In this document: piece after piece, positions 1 through 8,394 of the stretch
How the letters are laid out: each line of letters begins with the position of its first letter
Numbering within the stretch: position 1 is the first letter of the stretch
Origin: Ferrovibrio sp965278975
GTDB lineage: Bacteria; Pseudomonadota; Alphaproteobacteria; Ferrovibrionales; Ferrovibrionaceae
Assembly: GCF_965278975.1 (NCBI RefSeq)
Contig: NZ_OZ257126.1
Span: 2,852,001-2,916,000, forward strand
DNA: 64,000 nucleotides
Direction: 5' to 3'
Notes under the pieces: generated by a model
What the model was told of the DNA's origin: nothing
The model's database searches: none
Seen by the model: only the letters and a program-made list of their open reading frames with translations
Program-made: the position numbers and the translations under genes

Positions 1-26
1 CCCTCGGCAACAACAGGAGCTGACCC

Positions 27-1490
27 ATGTCGCTGAAACGCACCCTTGCCGCCATCCTGCTCGCCAGCACCGTGCTGTCCGGCACCGGCGGCTATCTCGT
101 CGCCCGCGCGCAATCGAATGGCGGGCCGCTGAATCTGCCGGCCGTTCCGGCGCCGGTGCAGGTGCAGGCCGCCCGGCCCGGCTTTGCCGATCTGGTGGAG
201 AAGGTGAAGCCGGCGGTGGTGAATATCGCCACCACGGAGAAGGCGGAAGCCAGGCCGCGCCGCGCCCCCGAGCCGCCGGCCTCGATGGAGGATTTCTTCC
301 GCCAGTTCATGGAACAGCAGCAGCGCCCGCGCGGGCCGCAGCATGCGCTGGGTTCCGGCTTCATCATCGATCCGGCTGGCTACATCGTCACCAACAACCA
401 TGTGGTGGAAGGTGCCAGCAAGATCGTGGTGACCCTGGAAGACGGCAGCGAGCATCCCGCCACCGTGAAGGGCCGCGACCCCAAGACCGATGTGGCCTTG
501 TTGAAGATCGATGCCGCCAAGCCGCTGCCCTATGTCGCTTTCGGCAATTCCGATACGGCCCGGGTCGGCGATTGGGTGATCGCGGTTGGCAATCCGTTCG
601 GGCTCGGCGGCTCGGTCACGGCCGGTATCCTTTCGGCGCGCGGCCGCGACCTCAACAACAGCCCCTATGACAGCTTCCTGCAAATCGACGCGCCGATCAA
701 TCCGGGCAATTCCGGCGGCCCGATCTTCGATGCGGCGGGTAATGTCATTGGTATTTCCACGGCCATTTATTCGCCGAGCGGCGGTTCTGTCGGCATCGGC
801 TTCGGCGTGCCGGCCAACATGGCACAGCAGATCGTTGCCCAGTTGCAAGCCGGCGGCAAGGTGGAGCGCGGCTGGCTTGGCGTCAGCATGCAGCCGCTGA
901 CCGAAACGCTGGCCAAAGCGCTTGGCCGCCCGAATACCCATGGCGTGCTGGTGAATGATGTGTTGGCCGATGGCCCCGCCGCCAAGGCTGGTTTGCAGCA
1001 GGGCGATATCGTCACCGCCGTGAATGGCCGCGCGGTGCAGGATGCCCGCGATCTTGCCACCCAGGTGGCGGGGCTGAAGGCAGGCGACAATGCCAAGCTG
1101 ACCTACTGGCGCGAGGGCCGCGAGAAGGTGCTGGCCGTCACCATCGGCAGCCAGCCGGCGGACCAGACGGCAGCGGCCAGCGATGCCGATGGCGGCGAGG
1201 CCAAGGTGGGCCTCAGCCTGGCACCGCTGAACCCGGAAATGCGTGGCCGGCTGGGCCTCGATAATGCCGCCAAGGGCGTCGTGGTGTCCGAGGTGACACC
1301 GAGCAGCAAGGCCGAGGATAGCGGCGTGCGGCCGGGCGACCTGATCGTCGGTATCGCCGGCAAGCCGGTGGCGACGCCTTCCCAGGCCGTGGCCGCGATC
1401 AAGGCGGCGCAGCATGAGAAGAAGGAAGCGGTGCCTCTGCTGGTGAACCGGGCCGGCACCACCTATTACTTGGCGCTCCAGCTCACCTGA
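27..1490 (+). CDS. Do-family periplasmic serine endoprotease (DegP/HtrA-like)
   Basis: Periplasmic quality-control protease of the HtrA/Do family, 487 aa. The N-terminus is a Sec-type signal (KR followed by a hydrophobic stretch to about residue 27). The trypsin-like domain shows the catalytic triad as H125 in VTNNHVV, D155 in KTDVALL and S229 in NPGNSGG. Two PDZ domains follow, at about 280-370 and 390-480, which is the usual DegP/DegQ architecture. The start is preceded by AGGAG. A response regulator and a histidine kinase follow on the same strand, an arrangement common for Do proteases in Alphaproteobacteria. This suggests, but does not prove, envelope-stress control. DegP, DegQ and MucD-like paralogues cannot be told apart here. 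Confidence 0.95.
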   Translation: MSLKRTLAAILLASTVLSGTGGYLVARAQSNGGPLNLPAVPAPVQVQAARPGFADLVEKVKPAVVNIATTEKAEARPRRAPEPPASMEDFFRQFMEQQQRPRGPQHALGSGFIIDPAGYIVTNNHVVEGASKIVVTLEDGSEHPATVKGRDPKTDVALLKIDAAKPLPYVAFGNSDTARVGDWVIAVGNPFGLGGSVTAGILSARGRDLNNSPYDSFLQIDAPINPGNSGGPIFDAAGNVIGISTAIYSPSGGSVGIGFGVPANMAQQIVAQLQAGGKVERGWLGVSMQPLTETLAKALGRPNTHGVLVNDVLADGPAAKAGLQQGDIVTAVNGRAVQDARDLATQVAGLKAGDNAKLTYWREGREKVLAVTIGSQPADQTAAASDADGGEAKVGLSLAPLNPEMRGRLGLDNAAKGVVVSEVTPSSKAEDSGVRPGDLIVGIAGKPVATPSQAVAAIKAAQHEKKEAVPLLVNRAGTTYYLALQLT

Positions 1491-1505
1491 ACCCCGAACC
1501 CTGCG

Positions 1506-1537
1506 CCGGGGCGGTTGCCAAGCCGCCCCGGTGTTTT
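1506..1537 (+). terminator. GC-rich hairpin plus short T-run after the Do protease
   Basis: A perfect 9-bp stem (CCGGGGCGG at 1506-1514, CCGCCCCGG at 1523-1531) with an 8-nt loop is followed by GTGTTTT. It looks like a weak Rho-independent terminator. It ends only 12 bp before the response-regulator start, so it may act as partial terminator, attenuator or mRNA-stabilising stem between the protease and the two-component genes. Confidence 0.55.
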
Positions 1538-1548
1538 ATCCTGAGCCC

Positions 1549-2229
1549 ATGAAATTCCTGCTCGTCGAAGACAATCCCCAGGTGGCGCAGTTCGTGCGCA
1601 AGGGCCTGGCTGAATCCGGCCATGTGGCGGACCATGCCGATAATGGCCGCGATGGATTGTTTCTTGCCACCACCGAGAAATACGACGCCATCATCCTCGA
1701 CCGCATGCTGCCTGGCGGCATTGATGGCCTGGGCATCATCGAGGCATTGCGCCGCACCGGCAATGCCACGCCGATCCTGATTCTCTCGGCGCTGGCCGAT
1801 GTCGATGAACGCATCCGTGGCCTCAAGGCCGGTGGCGACGACTATCTCACCAAGCCTTTTGCCTATGGCGAACTGGAAGCCCGGCTACTGGCGCTGACCC
1901 GCCGCGCCCAGCCGGGCGCTGCCGACACCCAGTTGCAGGTGGCTGACCTGAGCCTCAATCTGCTCAGCCGCAAGGCGGCCAGGGCGGGCCAGCCCATTGC
2001 CTTGAAGCCGCGCGAATACAAGCTGCTGGAATATCTGATGCGTCATGCCGGGCAGGTGGTGACGCGCACCATGCTGCTGGAGAATGTGTGGGATTATCAC
2101 TTCGATCCGCAGACCAACGTGATCGATGTGCATATTTCCAACCTGCGCCAGAAGATCGATGCCGGCTTCGCGCAACCGCTGTTGCATACCGTGCGTGGTG
2201 CCGGCTACCGGCTGGGGCCGGAAGCCTGA
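1549..2229 (+). CDS. OmpR/PhoB-family response regulator
   Basis: DNA-binding response regulator, 226 aa. The receiver domain (1-120) has the acidic pair in LVEDN, phospho-acceptor D51 in IILDRMLPG and the switch lysine K102 in LTKPF. A winged-helix DNA-binding domain fills about 130-224, ending in the typical VRGAGYRL. The ATG at 1549 was chosen because it gives the canonical MKFLLVEDN start; an in-frame upstream GTG at 1531 lies inside the preceding hairpin. The stop TGA (2227-2229) overlaps the ATG of the downstream kinase (2229), so the two are translationally coupled and form one phosphorelay. Confidence 0.95.
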   Translation: MKFLLVEDNPQVAQFVRKGLAESGHVADHADNGRDGLFLATTEKYDAIILDRMLPGGIDGLGIIEALRRTGNATPILILSALADVDERIRGLKAGGDDYLTKPFAYGELEARLLALTRRAQPGAADTQLQVADLSLNLLSRKAARAGQPIALKPREYKLLEYLMRHAGQVVTRTMLLENVWDYHFDPQTNVIDVHISNLRQKIDAGFAQPLLHTVRGAGYRLGPEA

Positions 2230-3569
2230 TGCTGAAATACTGGCGCTCCACATCGCTGCGTGTCGCGCTGCTGTTCGCCGTGTTGTTCACCATCGGCGCC
2301 GGTTTGCTCGCCGGCCTGTTGTGGTGGAATACCGCAGGTTATCTGGACCGCGAAACCGATGCGGTAATCGCCGCTGATACCCGCGCCATCGGCGACCGGC
2401 TGCGTGATTTCGGCCTTCCTGGTGCGATACAGATGTTGCAGGAACGCGTTGCCGCCGATGCCGGGCCCAATGCCGACCGGCGCGCAATCTACCTGCTCAC
2501 TGATCCGCGTCTGCGTCCGCTGGCCGGCAATGTCGATGCCTGGCCGCTGAAGATCGGCGCCGCGCCCGGCTGGTATGAGATCGAACTGGTGCATCGCGAC
2601 AAGCTGCATGCCACGCGCATGCTGCATGTTGTGCTGCCGGGTAGTTTCCAGCTTCTGGTCGGGCGAGATGTGCAGGACAGGGTGCAAATCCGCAATCTGG
2701 TGCTGCGCAGCCTGGCCTGGTCCGGCCTTGCCATGCTGGCGCTGGCGCTTGCCGGCGGCTGGCTGATCCGTCGCGCCGTGCTGCATCGTGTGGAAGGCAT
2801 CAACCGCACGGCTTCGGCGATCCGCCAGGGCGATCTGGCGCAGCGGCTGGAGCAGCGCGACAGTGATGATGAATTCGATCAACTGGTCGCCACCATCAAC
2901 CACATGCTGGATCAGATCCAGCAGCTTGTGGAAGGTGTGCGCAATGTCTCCAATGCCATCGCCCATGACCTGCGTACGCCGCTGGCCGAGACTCGTGCGC
3001 GGCTGGAAAGTCTGCTGCGCCAGGGCGGCCAGGGAGGCGAGGAGATCGCGGCGGCGATTGCCGATATTGATCGGCTGATCGGCGTGTTCAACGCGTTGCT
3101 GCGGTTGGCCGAACTTGATTCCGGCTTGCGCCGCGCTGGTTTCCAGCCGCTTGATCCGGCCTTACTGGTGGAGGAGGCCGTTGAACTCTATACCCCCATT
3201 GCCGAGGCCAAGGGCATCGATCTGGAAGTTGAAGCGCCAGCGGGTCTGAGCATCACGGGCGATCGGCAATTGCTGGCCCAGGCCATTGGAAACCTTTTGG
3301 ACAATGCGATCAAATACACGCCTGCGGGTGGGCGTATCATGGTGCGGGCCACGGCGGATGCCATCAACGTGGCCGATAGCGGCCCAGGCATGAGCGAAGC
3401 GGAGCGCAGCCGGGCGACGCAGCGTTTCTATCGCGGTGATGCGGCGCGCAGTGCCGCCGGTTTCGGCTTGGGCTTGAGCCTGGTGGAAGCCATTGCACGG
3501 CTGCATGGTGGGGCTTTGAGCCTTGAGGACAATGCGCCGGGCCTGCGCGCCGTGCTGAGATTTCTCTAG
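2229..3569 (+). CDS. Membrane sensor histidine kinase
   Basis: Inner-membrane sensor kinase of 446 aa paired with the preceding regulator. TM1 is at about 11-33, followed by a periplasmic sensor region of roughly 120 aa, TM2 at about 160-180 and a HAMP linker. The HisKA domain has phospho-acceptor H246 in AIAHDLRTP. The HATPase domain shows the N box (NLLDNAIKYT), G1 (DSGPGMS) and G2 (GFGLGLSL). The start overlaps the stop of the regulator gene as TGATG. The periplasmic domain is not recognisable, so the stimulus is unknown; the neighbouring Do protease suggests an envelope signal. Confidence 0.93.
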   Translation: MLKYWRSTSLRVALLFAVLFTIGAGLLAGLLWWNTAGYLDRETDAVIAADTRAIGDRLRDFGLPGAIQMLQERVAADAGPNADRRAIYLLTDPRLRPLAGNVDAWPLKIGAAPGWYEIELVHRDKLHATRMLHVVLPGSFQLLVGRDVQDRVQIRNLVLRSLAWSGLAMLALALAGGWLIRRAVLHRVEGINRTASAIRQGDLAQRLEQRDSDDEFDQLVATINHMLDQIQQLVEGVRNVSNAIAHDLRTPLAETRARLESLLRQGGQGGEEIAAAIADIDRLIGVFNALLRLAELDSGLRRAGFQPLDPALLVEEAVELYTPIAEAKGIDLEVEAPAGLSITGDRQLLAQAIGNLLDNAIKYTPAGGRIMVRATADAINVADSGPGMSEAERSRATQRFYRGDAARSAAGFGLGLSLVEAIARLHGGALSLEDNAPGLRAVLRFL

Positions 3570-3577
3570 TCTTTAAT

Positions 3578-3654
3578 CGTCATGCCCGGGCTTGACCCGG
3601 GCATCTCATTTTGGTGAGCAAAAAAAGACCCCCGGGTCGAGCCCGGGGGTGACG
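3578..3654. repeat. Bipartite palindromic intergenic repeat, copy 1
   Basis: Two hairpin units in opposite orientation fill the gap between convergent genes. Unit 1 (3578-3610) contains ATGCCCGGG-CTTGA-CCCGGGCAT. Unit 2 (3627-3654) contains ACCCCCGGG-TCGAG-CCCGGGGGT. The outer borders CGTCA and TGACG are inverted. Nearly the same unit recurs at 53463-53495, so this is a dispersed REP-like element. Here it probably also serves as a bidirectional transcription terminator for the kinase and the FadJ-like gene. Confidence 0.75.
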
Positions 3655-3675
3655 TATTGTGTTGTGGTTGCCGGA

Positions 3676-5799
3676 TCAGGCGTAGAAACGCTTGCCCTGG
3701 TCGGCCATGTCGCGCAGCAGCTTCGGCGGCGTGAAGCGGGTGCCGAATTTCTGCGCCAGCTTGTCGCATTCCGCCACGAAGGGCTTGAGGCCGACGGTGT
3801 CGATGTTGCTCACCGTGCCGCCACGGAAGGGCGGGAAGCCCCAGCCCATGATCGAGCCGACATCGGCATCGCGCACGTCGATTACCACCTTTTCCTCCAG
3901 GCAGCGCGCGGTTTCGACCGACTGGATATAGACCAGCCGCTTGATCACGTCTTGCACGTCCGGCTGTTCGGCCTTCACCGGGAAGGCATCGCCGATGCCA
4001 GCCCAGAGCCGCTTCTTGCCATCGGTCGGATAATCGTAGAAGCCCTTGCCGGCCTTCTTGCCGATGCGGCCGAGCTTCTCGACCATCGTCTGTAGTACCG
4101 GCTCGGAACCGTCCGACTTGTAGGCGTCGCCGAGATCCTTCTTGGTCTGCTGCCGCACGCGGTGCATCAGTTCCATCGAGACTTCGTCGGCCAGCGCCAG
4201 CGGGCCGACCGGCATGCCGGCCATCTTGCCGGCATTCTCGATCAGCGCCGGATTGACGCCCTCGGCCAGCATGGTGAGGCCTTCGGTGACATAGGTGGCG
4301 AAGACGCGGCTGGTGTAGAAGCCACGGCTGTCGTTCACCACGATCGGTGTCTTGCGGATCTTCTTCACGAAATCCATGGCGCGGGCCAGGGTTTCGTCCG
4401 AGGTCTGCTTGCCGCGGATGATCTCCACCAGCGGCATCTTATCGACCGGCGAGAAGAAATGCAGGCCGATGAAATTCGCCGGGCGTGCCGAGGCTTCGGC
4501 CAGGCCGGTGATCGGCAGGGTGGAGGTGTTGGAGGCAAAGATGGCATCGGCGCTGAGCTGTGCCTCAGCCTTTTTGGTCACATCGGCCTTGATCGAGCGA
4601 TCCTCGAACACGGCTTCCACCACCAGTTCGCAGCCCTTGAGCAGGGCGTAATCGGTGGTCGGTGTGATCAGCCCCAGTTGCGCATCGCGCGCCTCCGGCT
4701 TCAGCTTCTTGGCGGCAACGCGCTTCTCCAGCAGGCCGGCGCTGTAGGCTTTGCCCTTGTCGGCGGCTTCCTGGGTGCTGTCCAGCAGCACCACTTGCAA
4801 GCCAGCGGACGAGGCCGCGAAGGCAATGCCCGCCCCCATCATGCCGGCGCCGAGGATGCCGACCTTGGTATAGGCCTGGGTCGGCACGCCCTTCGGCCGG
4901 TTGGCGAGCTTGTTGGCTTCACCCACCGAGACGAACAGGCTGCGGATCATGTTGCGCGCGGCATCCGAACGGGCGCAGGCGATGAAGTAGCGGGTTTCGA
5001 TGCGCAAAGCGGTGTCGATATCGACAATGCTGCCCTCGAACACGCAGGACATGATGTGCTGCGCCGCCGGGTAGTTGCCCATGGTCTTGGCCCGCAGCAT
5101 GGCATTGCCGGCGGTGAAGGTCTGGGCGCCTGCCGGGGTGGTGCCGCCATCCTTCATGCGGTAGCCCTTCTGGTCCCAGGGCTTCACGCAATTGGCCGGG
5201 CCATCGCTGAGCAGCCATTCCTTGGCGCGCTTGAGCAGGTCGGCAGCCGGTACCACTTCGTCCAGGATGCCCATGCCGAGCGCGGTCTTGGGATCGACCT
5301 TGCGGCCTTCCAGCAGCATCGGCAGCGCGTTGCGCACGCCGATCAGGCGCGGCAGGCGCTGGGTGCCGCCGGCGCCGGGCAGCAGGCCGATGGTGACTTC
5401 AGGCAGGCCGATCAGCGCCTTCGGATTATCGGCGGCGATGCGGCGATGGCAGGCGAGGCAGATTTCCAGGCCGCCGCCCAAAGCCGTGCCGGGGATGGCG
5501 GCGACGAAGGGCTTGCCGGCCTTCTCGATGCTGCGGAACAGGGTCTGCAGGTTCATCGAGAAATCGAACATCGACTGCGCATCGACATTCTTGAACAGGT
5601 TGATCAGGTCGGCGCCGGCAACGAAATCCGGCTTGGCCGAGGCGACGATCACGCCTTTCACCGCCTTGTCGGCGATGGCCTTGTGTACCGCGTCCTTGAA
5701 TTCGGCGATGGACTGCTCGTTGAGCACGTTCATCGAGCGGTCGGTCATGTTCCAGGTGATGGTGGCGACGCCGTCGCCATCAACGATGTAATCGATCAT
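3676..5799 (-). CDS. FadJ/FadB-like enoyl-CoA hydratase/3-hydroxyacyl-CoA dehydrogenase
   Basis: Bifunctional beta-oxidation enzyme, 707 aa, performing hydration of enoyl-CoA and NAD-dependent oxidation of 3-hydroxyacyl-CoA in the cytoplasm. The crotonase domain is N-terminal (1 to about 190) with the paired catalytic glutamates E112 (GGGLEI) and E134 (GLPEVTIG). The Rossmann motif GAGMMGAG at about 317 opens the dehydrogenase domain, with the catalytic-His motif GLHFFSPV, and two C-terminal helical domains follow. It lies 11 bp downstream of a thiolase gene, giving the usual alpha/beta pair of a trifunctional complex. The domain order is opposite to that of the second such enzyme at 10215-12533. 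Confidence 0.94.
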   Translation of the reverse strand: MIDYIVDGDGVATITWNMTDRSMNVLNEQSIAEFKDAVHKAIADKAVKGVIVASAKPDFVAGADLINLFKNVDAQSMFDFSMNLQTLFRSIEKAGKPFVAAIPGTALGGGLEICLACHRRIAADNPKALIGLPEVTIGLLPGAGGTQRLPRLIGVRNALPMLLEGRKVDPKTALGMGILDEVVPAADLLKRAKEWLLSDGPANCVKPWDQKGYRMKDGGTTPAGAQTFTAGNAMLRAKTMGNYPAAQHIMSCVFEGSIVDIDTALRIETRYFIACARSDAARNMIRSLFVSVGEANKLANRPKGVPTQAYTKVGILGAGMMGAGIAFAASSAGLQVVLLDSTQEAADKGKAYSAGLLEKRVAAKKLKPEARDAQLGLITPTTDYALLKGCELVVEAVFEDRSIKADVTKKAEAQLSADAIFASNTSTLPITGLAEASARPANFIGLHFFSPVDKMPLVEIIRGKQTSDETLARAMDFVKKIRKTPIVVNDSRGFYTSRVFATYVTEGLTMLAEGVNPALIENAGKMAGMPVGPLALADEVSMELMHRVRQQTKKDLGDAYKSDGSEPVLQTMVEKLGRIGKKAGKGFYDYPTDGKKRLWAGIGDAFPVKAEQPDVQDVIKRLVYIQSVETARCLEEKVVIDVRDADVGSIMGWGFPPFRGGTVSNIDTVGLKPFVAECDKLAQKFGTRFTPPKLLRDMADQGKRFYA

Positions 5800-5810
5800 G
5801 GTATCAATCC

Positions 5811-7019
5811 TCAGACGCGTTCGATGATGGTGGCGGTGCCCATGCCGGCGCCGACGCAGAGCGTCACCAGCGCGGTGCTCTTGCCGGAACGTTCCAGCTC
5901 GTCCACCACGGTGCCCAGGATCATGCCGCCGGTGGCACCCAGCGGATGGCCCAGCGCGATGGCGCCGCCATTCACGTTGATCTTGTCATGCGGGATGTTC
6001 AGCGCCTGCATGAAGCGCAGCACCACCGAGGCGAAGGCTTCATTCAGTTCGTAGATATCGATATCGCCGGGTTTCATGCCGGCCAGCTTCAGCGCCTTTT
6101 CGGCGGCAAAGGACGGCCCGGTGAGCATGATGGTCGGCTCCGAGCCGATGGAAGCAAAGCTGCGGATGCGGGCGCGCGGCTTCATGCCGGTTTTCTTGCC
6201 GGCCTCGGCATTGCCGATCAACACGGCGGAGGCGCCATCCACGATGCCCGACGAATTGCCGGCATGGTGCACATGCTCGATGCGCTCCACTTCCGGGTAG
6301 CGCTGCAAGGCCACCGCGTTGAAGCCGAACTGCTCGCCCGGCATTGTGAAGGCGGGATCAAGCTGCGCCAGGGTCTGCATCGTCGTGTCGGGGCGCATAT
6401 GTTCGTCATGCGCCAGGATCGGCAGGCCGTTGATATCGGTCACCGCCACGATGGATTTCTTGAAGCGGCCTTCATCCCAGGCGCGCTTGGCGCGCTTCTG
6501 GCTTTCGACGGCATAGCCATCGACGTCAGCGCGGCTCATACCGTACTTGGTGGCGATGAGGTCAGCGGAAATGCCCTGCGGCACGAAATAGGTCGGGATC
6601 GCCACCGCCGGATCGGTCGCCCAGGCGCCGCCATCGGAACCCATCGGCACGCGGCTCATGCTTTCCACGCCGCCGCCAATCGCCATCTGGCTCTGGCCGC
6701 TCATCACCTGTGCCGCCGCCATGTTGCAGGCTTCCAGGCCAGAGGCGCAGAAACGGTTGATCTGCACGCCAGCCGTGGTTTCGGCATAGCCGGACTGGAT
6801 CACGGCAACGCGGGCGATATCGGCGCCCTGTTCGCCCACCGGCATGACGCAGCCCAGCACCACGTCATCGACCAGGCTGGTATCGAGTTCATTGCGGTCG
6901 CGCACGGCCTGCAACACTGTGGTGGCCAGCCGCATCGGAGTCACTTCGTGCAGCGCACCGCTGGCACGGCCCTTGCCGCGCGGCGTGCGCACGGCATCGT
7001 AGATGAAGGCTTCGGTCAT
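5811..7019 (-). CDS. Acetyl-CoA C-acyltransferase (thiolase, FadI/FadA-like)
   Basis: Thiolase of 402 aa that cleaves 3-ketoacyl-CoA to acetyl-CoA and a shortened acyl-CoA. Catalytic residues are in place: nucleophile C91 (NRFCASG), H358 (ALGHPLGATG) and C388 (TLCVGAGMG). It is the first gene of a two-gene unit with the FadJ-like enzyme (11-bp gap) and probably forms its beta subunit. A palindrome resembling a TetR-family operator lies about 40-55 bp upstream of the start (7059-7074), and a hairpin separates it from the preceding acyl-CoA dehydrogenase gene, so the pair is likely an independently regulated transcript. Confidence 0.94.
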   Translation of the reverse strand: MTEAFIYDAVRTPRGKGRASGALHEVTPMRLATTVLQAVRDRNELDTSLVDDVVLGCVMPVGEQGADIARVAVIQSGYAETTAGVQINRFCASGLEACNMAAAQVMSGQSQMAIGGGVESMSRVPMGSDGGAWATDPAVAIPTYFVPQGISADLIATKYGMSRADVDGYAVESQKRAKRAWDEGRFKKSIVAVTDINGLPILAHDEHMRPDTTMQTLAQLDPAFTMPGEQFGFNAVALQRYPEVERIEHVHHAGNSSGIVDGASAVLIGNAEAGKKTGMKPRARIRSFASIGSEPTIMLTGPSFAAEKALKLAGMKPGDIDIYELNEAFASVVLRFMQALNIPHDKINVNGGAIALGHPLGATGGMILGTVVDELERSGKSTALVTLCVGAGMGTATIIERV

Positions 7020-7058
7020 CTGTTTCTCTCCCAGTAAATCGGTCTGTTGAAATTAAAA

Positions 7059-7074
7059 CCGAACGATCGTTTGG
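7059..7074. promoter_or_regulatory. Putative operator upstream of the thiolase/FadJ pair
   Basis: CCGAACGATCGTTTGG is a 16-bp near-perfect palindrome (one mismatched pair) with the perfect core AACGATCGTT at 7062-7071. It sits about 40 bp upstream of the minus-strand thiolase start, where promoter elements are expected. Palindromes of the form CCGAACG-CGTTCGG are typical of TetR-family operators of catabolic genes. No TetR gene lies in this window, so the regulator is unknown. Confidence 0.45.
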
Positions 7075-7100
7075 CGGCAAGGCGCAATCTGCCGGCACGG

Positions 7101-7141
7101 GTGGAAAAAGCACAGCTGACGCGGGTTTACGCTGCGTCAGC
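7101..7141 (-). terminator. Hairpin terminator after the acyl-CoA dehydrogenase operon
   Basis: An 8-bp perfect stem (GCTGACGC at 7115-7122, GCGTCAGC at 7134-7141) with an 11-nt loop is followed on the minus strand by TGTGCTTTTTCC, i.e. a short U-tract. It lies 60 bp beyond the stop of the acyl-CoA dehydrogenase gene and upstream of the thiolase promoter region. A second small GC hairpin (7176-7193) lies closer to the stop codon but lacks a U-tract. Confidence 0.5.
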
Positions 7142-7200
7142 CGAAATTTTCACCAGATTGAAACAGGCCAGCCTTCCCCGGACTTACCCGGGGCCCGGTT

Positions 7201-8349
7201 TCACAGGGTGCGGCTGATCAGTTCCTTCATGATCTCGTTGGTGCCGCCGTAAATGCGCTGCACGCGGGCATCGGCATAGGCGCGGGCGATGGGGTATTCC
7301 CACATGAAGCCGTAGCCGCCATGAAGCTGCAGGCAGCGGTCAATCACCTTGTTCTGCAGGTCGCTGCACCAGTATTTCGCCATCGCGGCGGTGGCGACAT
7401 CCAGCTTGTTCTGCGCCACCAGTTCGATGCACTTGTCGACGAAGACGCGGGCCACCTGGGTCTCGGTCTTGATCTCGGCGAGCTGGAAGCGGGTATTCTG
7501 GAAATCGCCGATGGATTTGCCGAAGGCCTTGCGGTTGCGGGTGTATTCCACGGTCCATTTCAGCGCCGCTTCGCAGCCGGCCACCGACATGATGGCGATC
7601 TGCAGGCGCTCCCAGGCCAACTCCTGCATCAGCATGAAGAAGCCCTGGCCTTCGCCGCCCAGCATGTTTTCCGGCGGCACGCGCACGTCGCTGAAGAACA
7701 GTTCTGACGTATCCTGGGCGTGCATGCCCAGCTTTTCCAGGTTGCGGCCCTTGGTGAAGCCCTCGCGACCGGCTTCCACCAGGAACAGCGACATGCCCTT
7801 GGCGCCTTCCTTCGGATTGGTCTTGGTCACCACGATCACCAGATCGGCATTCTGGCCGTTGGTGATGAAGGTCTTCTGGCCGTTGATGACGAATTCATTG
7901 CCATCGCGGATCGCGGTGGTCTTCACGCCCTGGAGGTCGGAGCCGGTGCCCGGCTCGGTCATGGCGATGGCGCCGATCACTTCCCCGCTGGCCATCTTGG
8001 GCAGCCACTTCTGCTTCTGCTCTTCCGTGCCGTAATTCAGGATATACGGCGCCACGATATCGGAATGCAGCGAGAAGCCGGGGCCAGAGGCGCCGATATA
8101 GCCCTGTTCTTCCATCAGGATGGTGGAATAGAGCCGGTCGGCGCCGGAGCCGCCGTATTCCTCGGGCATGGTGGCGCAGAGAAAGCCGGCAGCACCAGCC
8201 TTCAGCCAGGCTTCGCGCGGCACGATGCCGTCCTTTTCCCACTGGGCATGATGCGGCGCGACTTCACGCTCGAAGAAGCGGCGGGCGGCATCGCGGAACT
8301 GATTATGCTCGTCCGAGAAAATGCTGCGCGGAATGGCAAACTCGGTCAT
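7201..8349 (-). CDS. Acyl-CoA dehydrogenase, long-chain type
   Basis: FAD-dependent acyl-CoA dehydrogenase, 382 aa, catalysing the first oxidation of beta-oxidation with electrons passed to ETF. The FAD/substrate motif AMTEPGTGSDLQG and the C-terminal LQLHGGYGFMWEYP block are clear. Near the C-terminus IYGGTNEIM has glycine where medium- and short-chain enzymes carry the catalytic Glu of YEGT. That substitution is characteristic of long-chain and isovaleryl-type enzymes, whose base lies on an internal helix (here probably in MQELAWERL). The whole C-terminal third closely resembles animal LCAD. It is the last gene of the minus-strand fad cluster, 45 bp after the 597-aa dehydrogenase. Confidence 0.92.
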   Translation of the reverse strand: MTEFAIPRSIFSDEHNQFRDAARRFFEREVAPHHAQWEKDGIVPREAWLKAGAAGFLCATMPEEYGGSGADRLYSTILMEEQGYIGASGPGFSLHSDIVAPYILNYGTEEQKQKWLPKMASGEVIGAIAMTEPGTGSDLQGVKTTAIRDGNEFVINGQKTFITNGQNADLVIVVTKTNPKEGAKGMSLFLVEAGREGFTKGRNLEKLGMHAQDTSELFFSDVRVPPENMLGGEGQGFFMLMQELAWERLQIAIMSVAGCEAALKWTVEYTRNRKAFGKSIGDFQNTRFQLAEIKTETQVARVFVDKCIELVAQNKLDVATAAMAKYWCSDLQNKVIDRCLQLHGGYGFMWEYPIARAYADARVQRIYGGTNEIMKELISRTL

Positions 8350-8394
8350 TTTTTTGTTTTCCCTATTCCCTAGACTCAGGCCGCCTAACGACTG

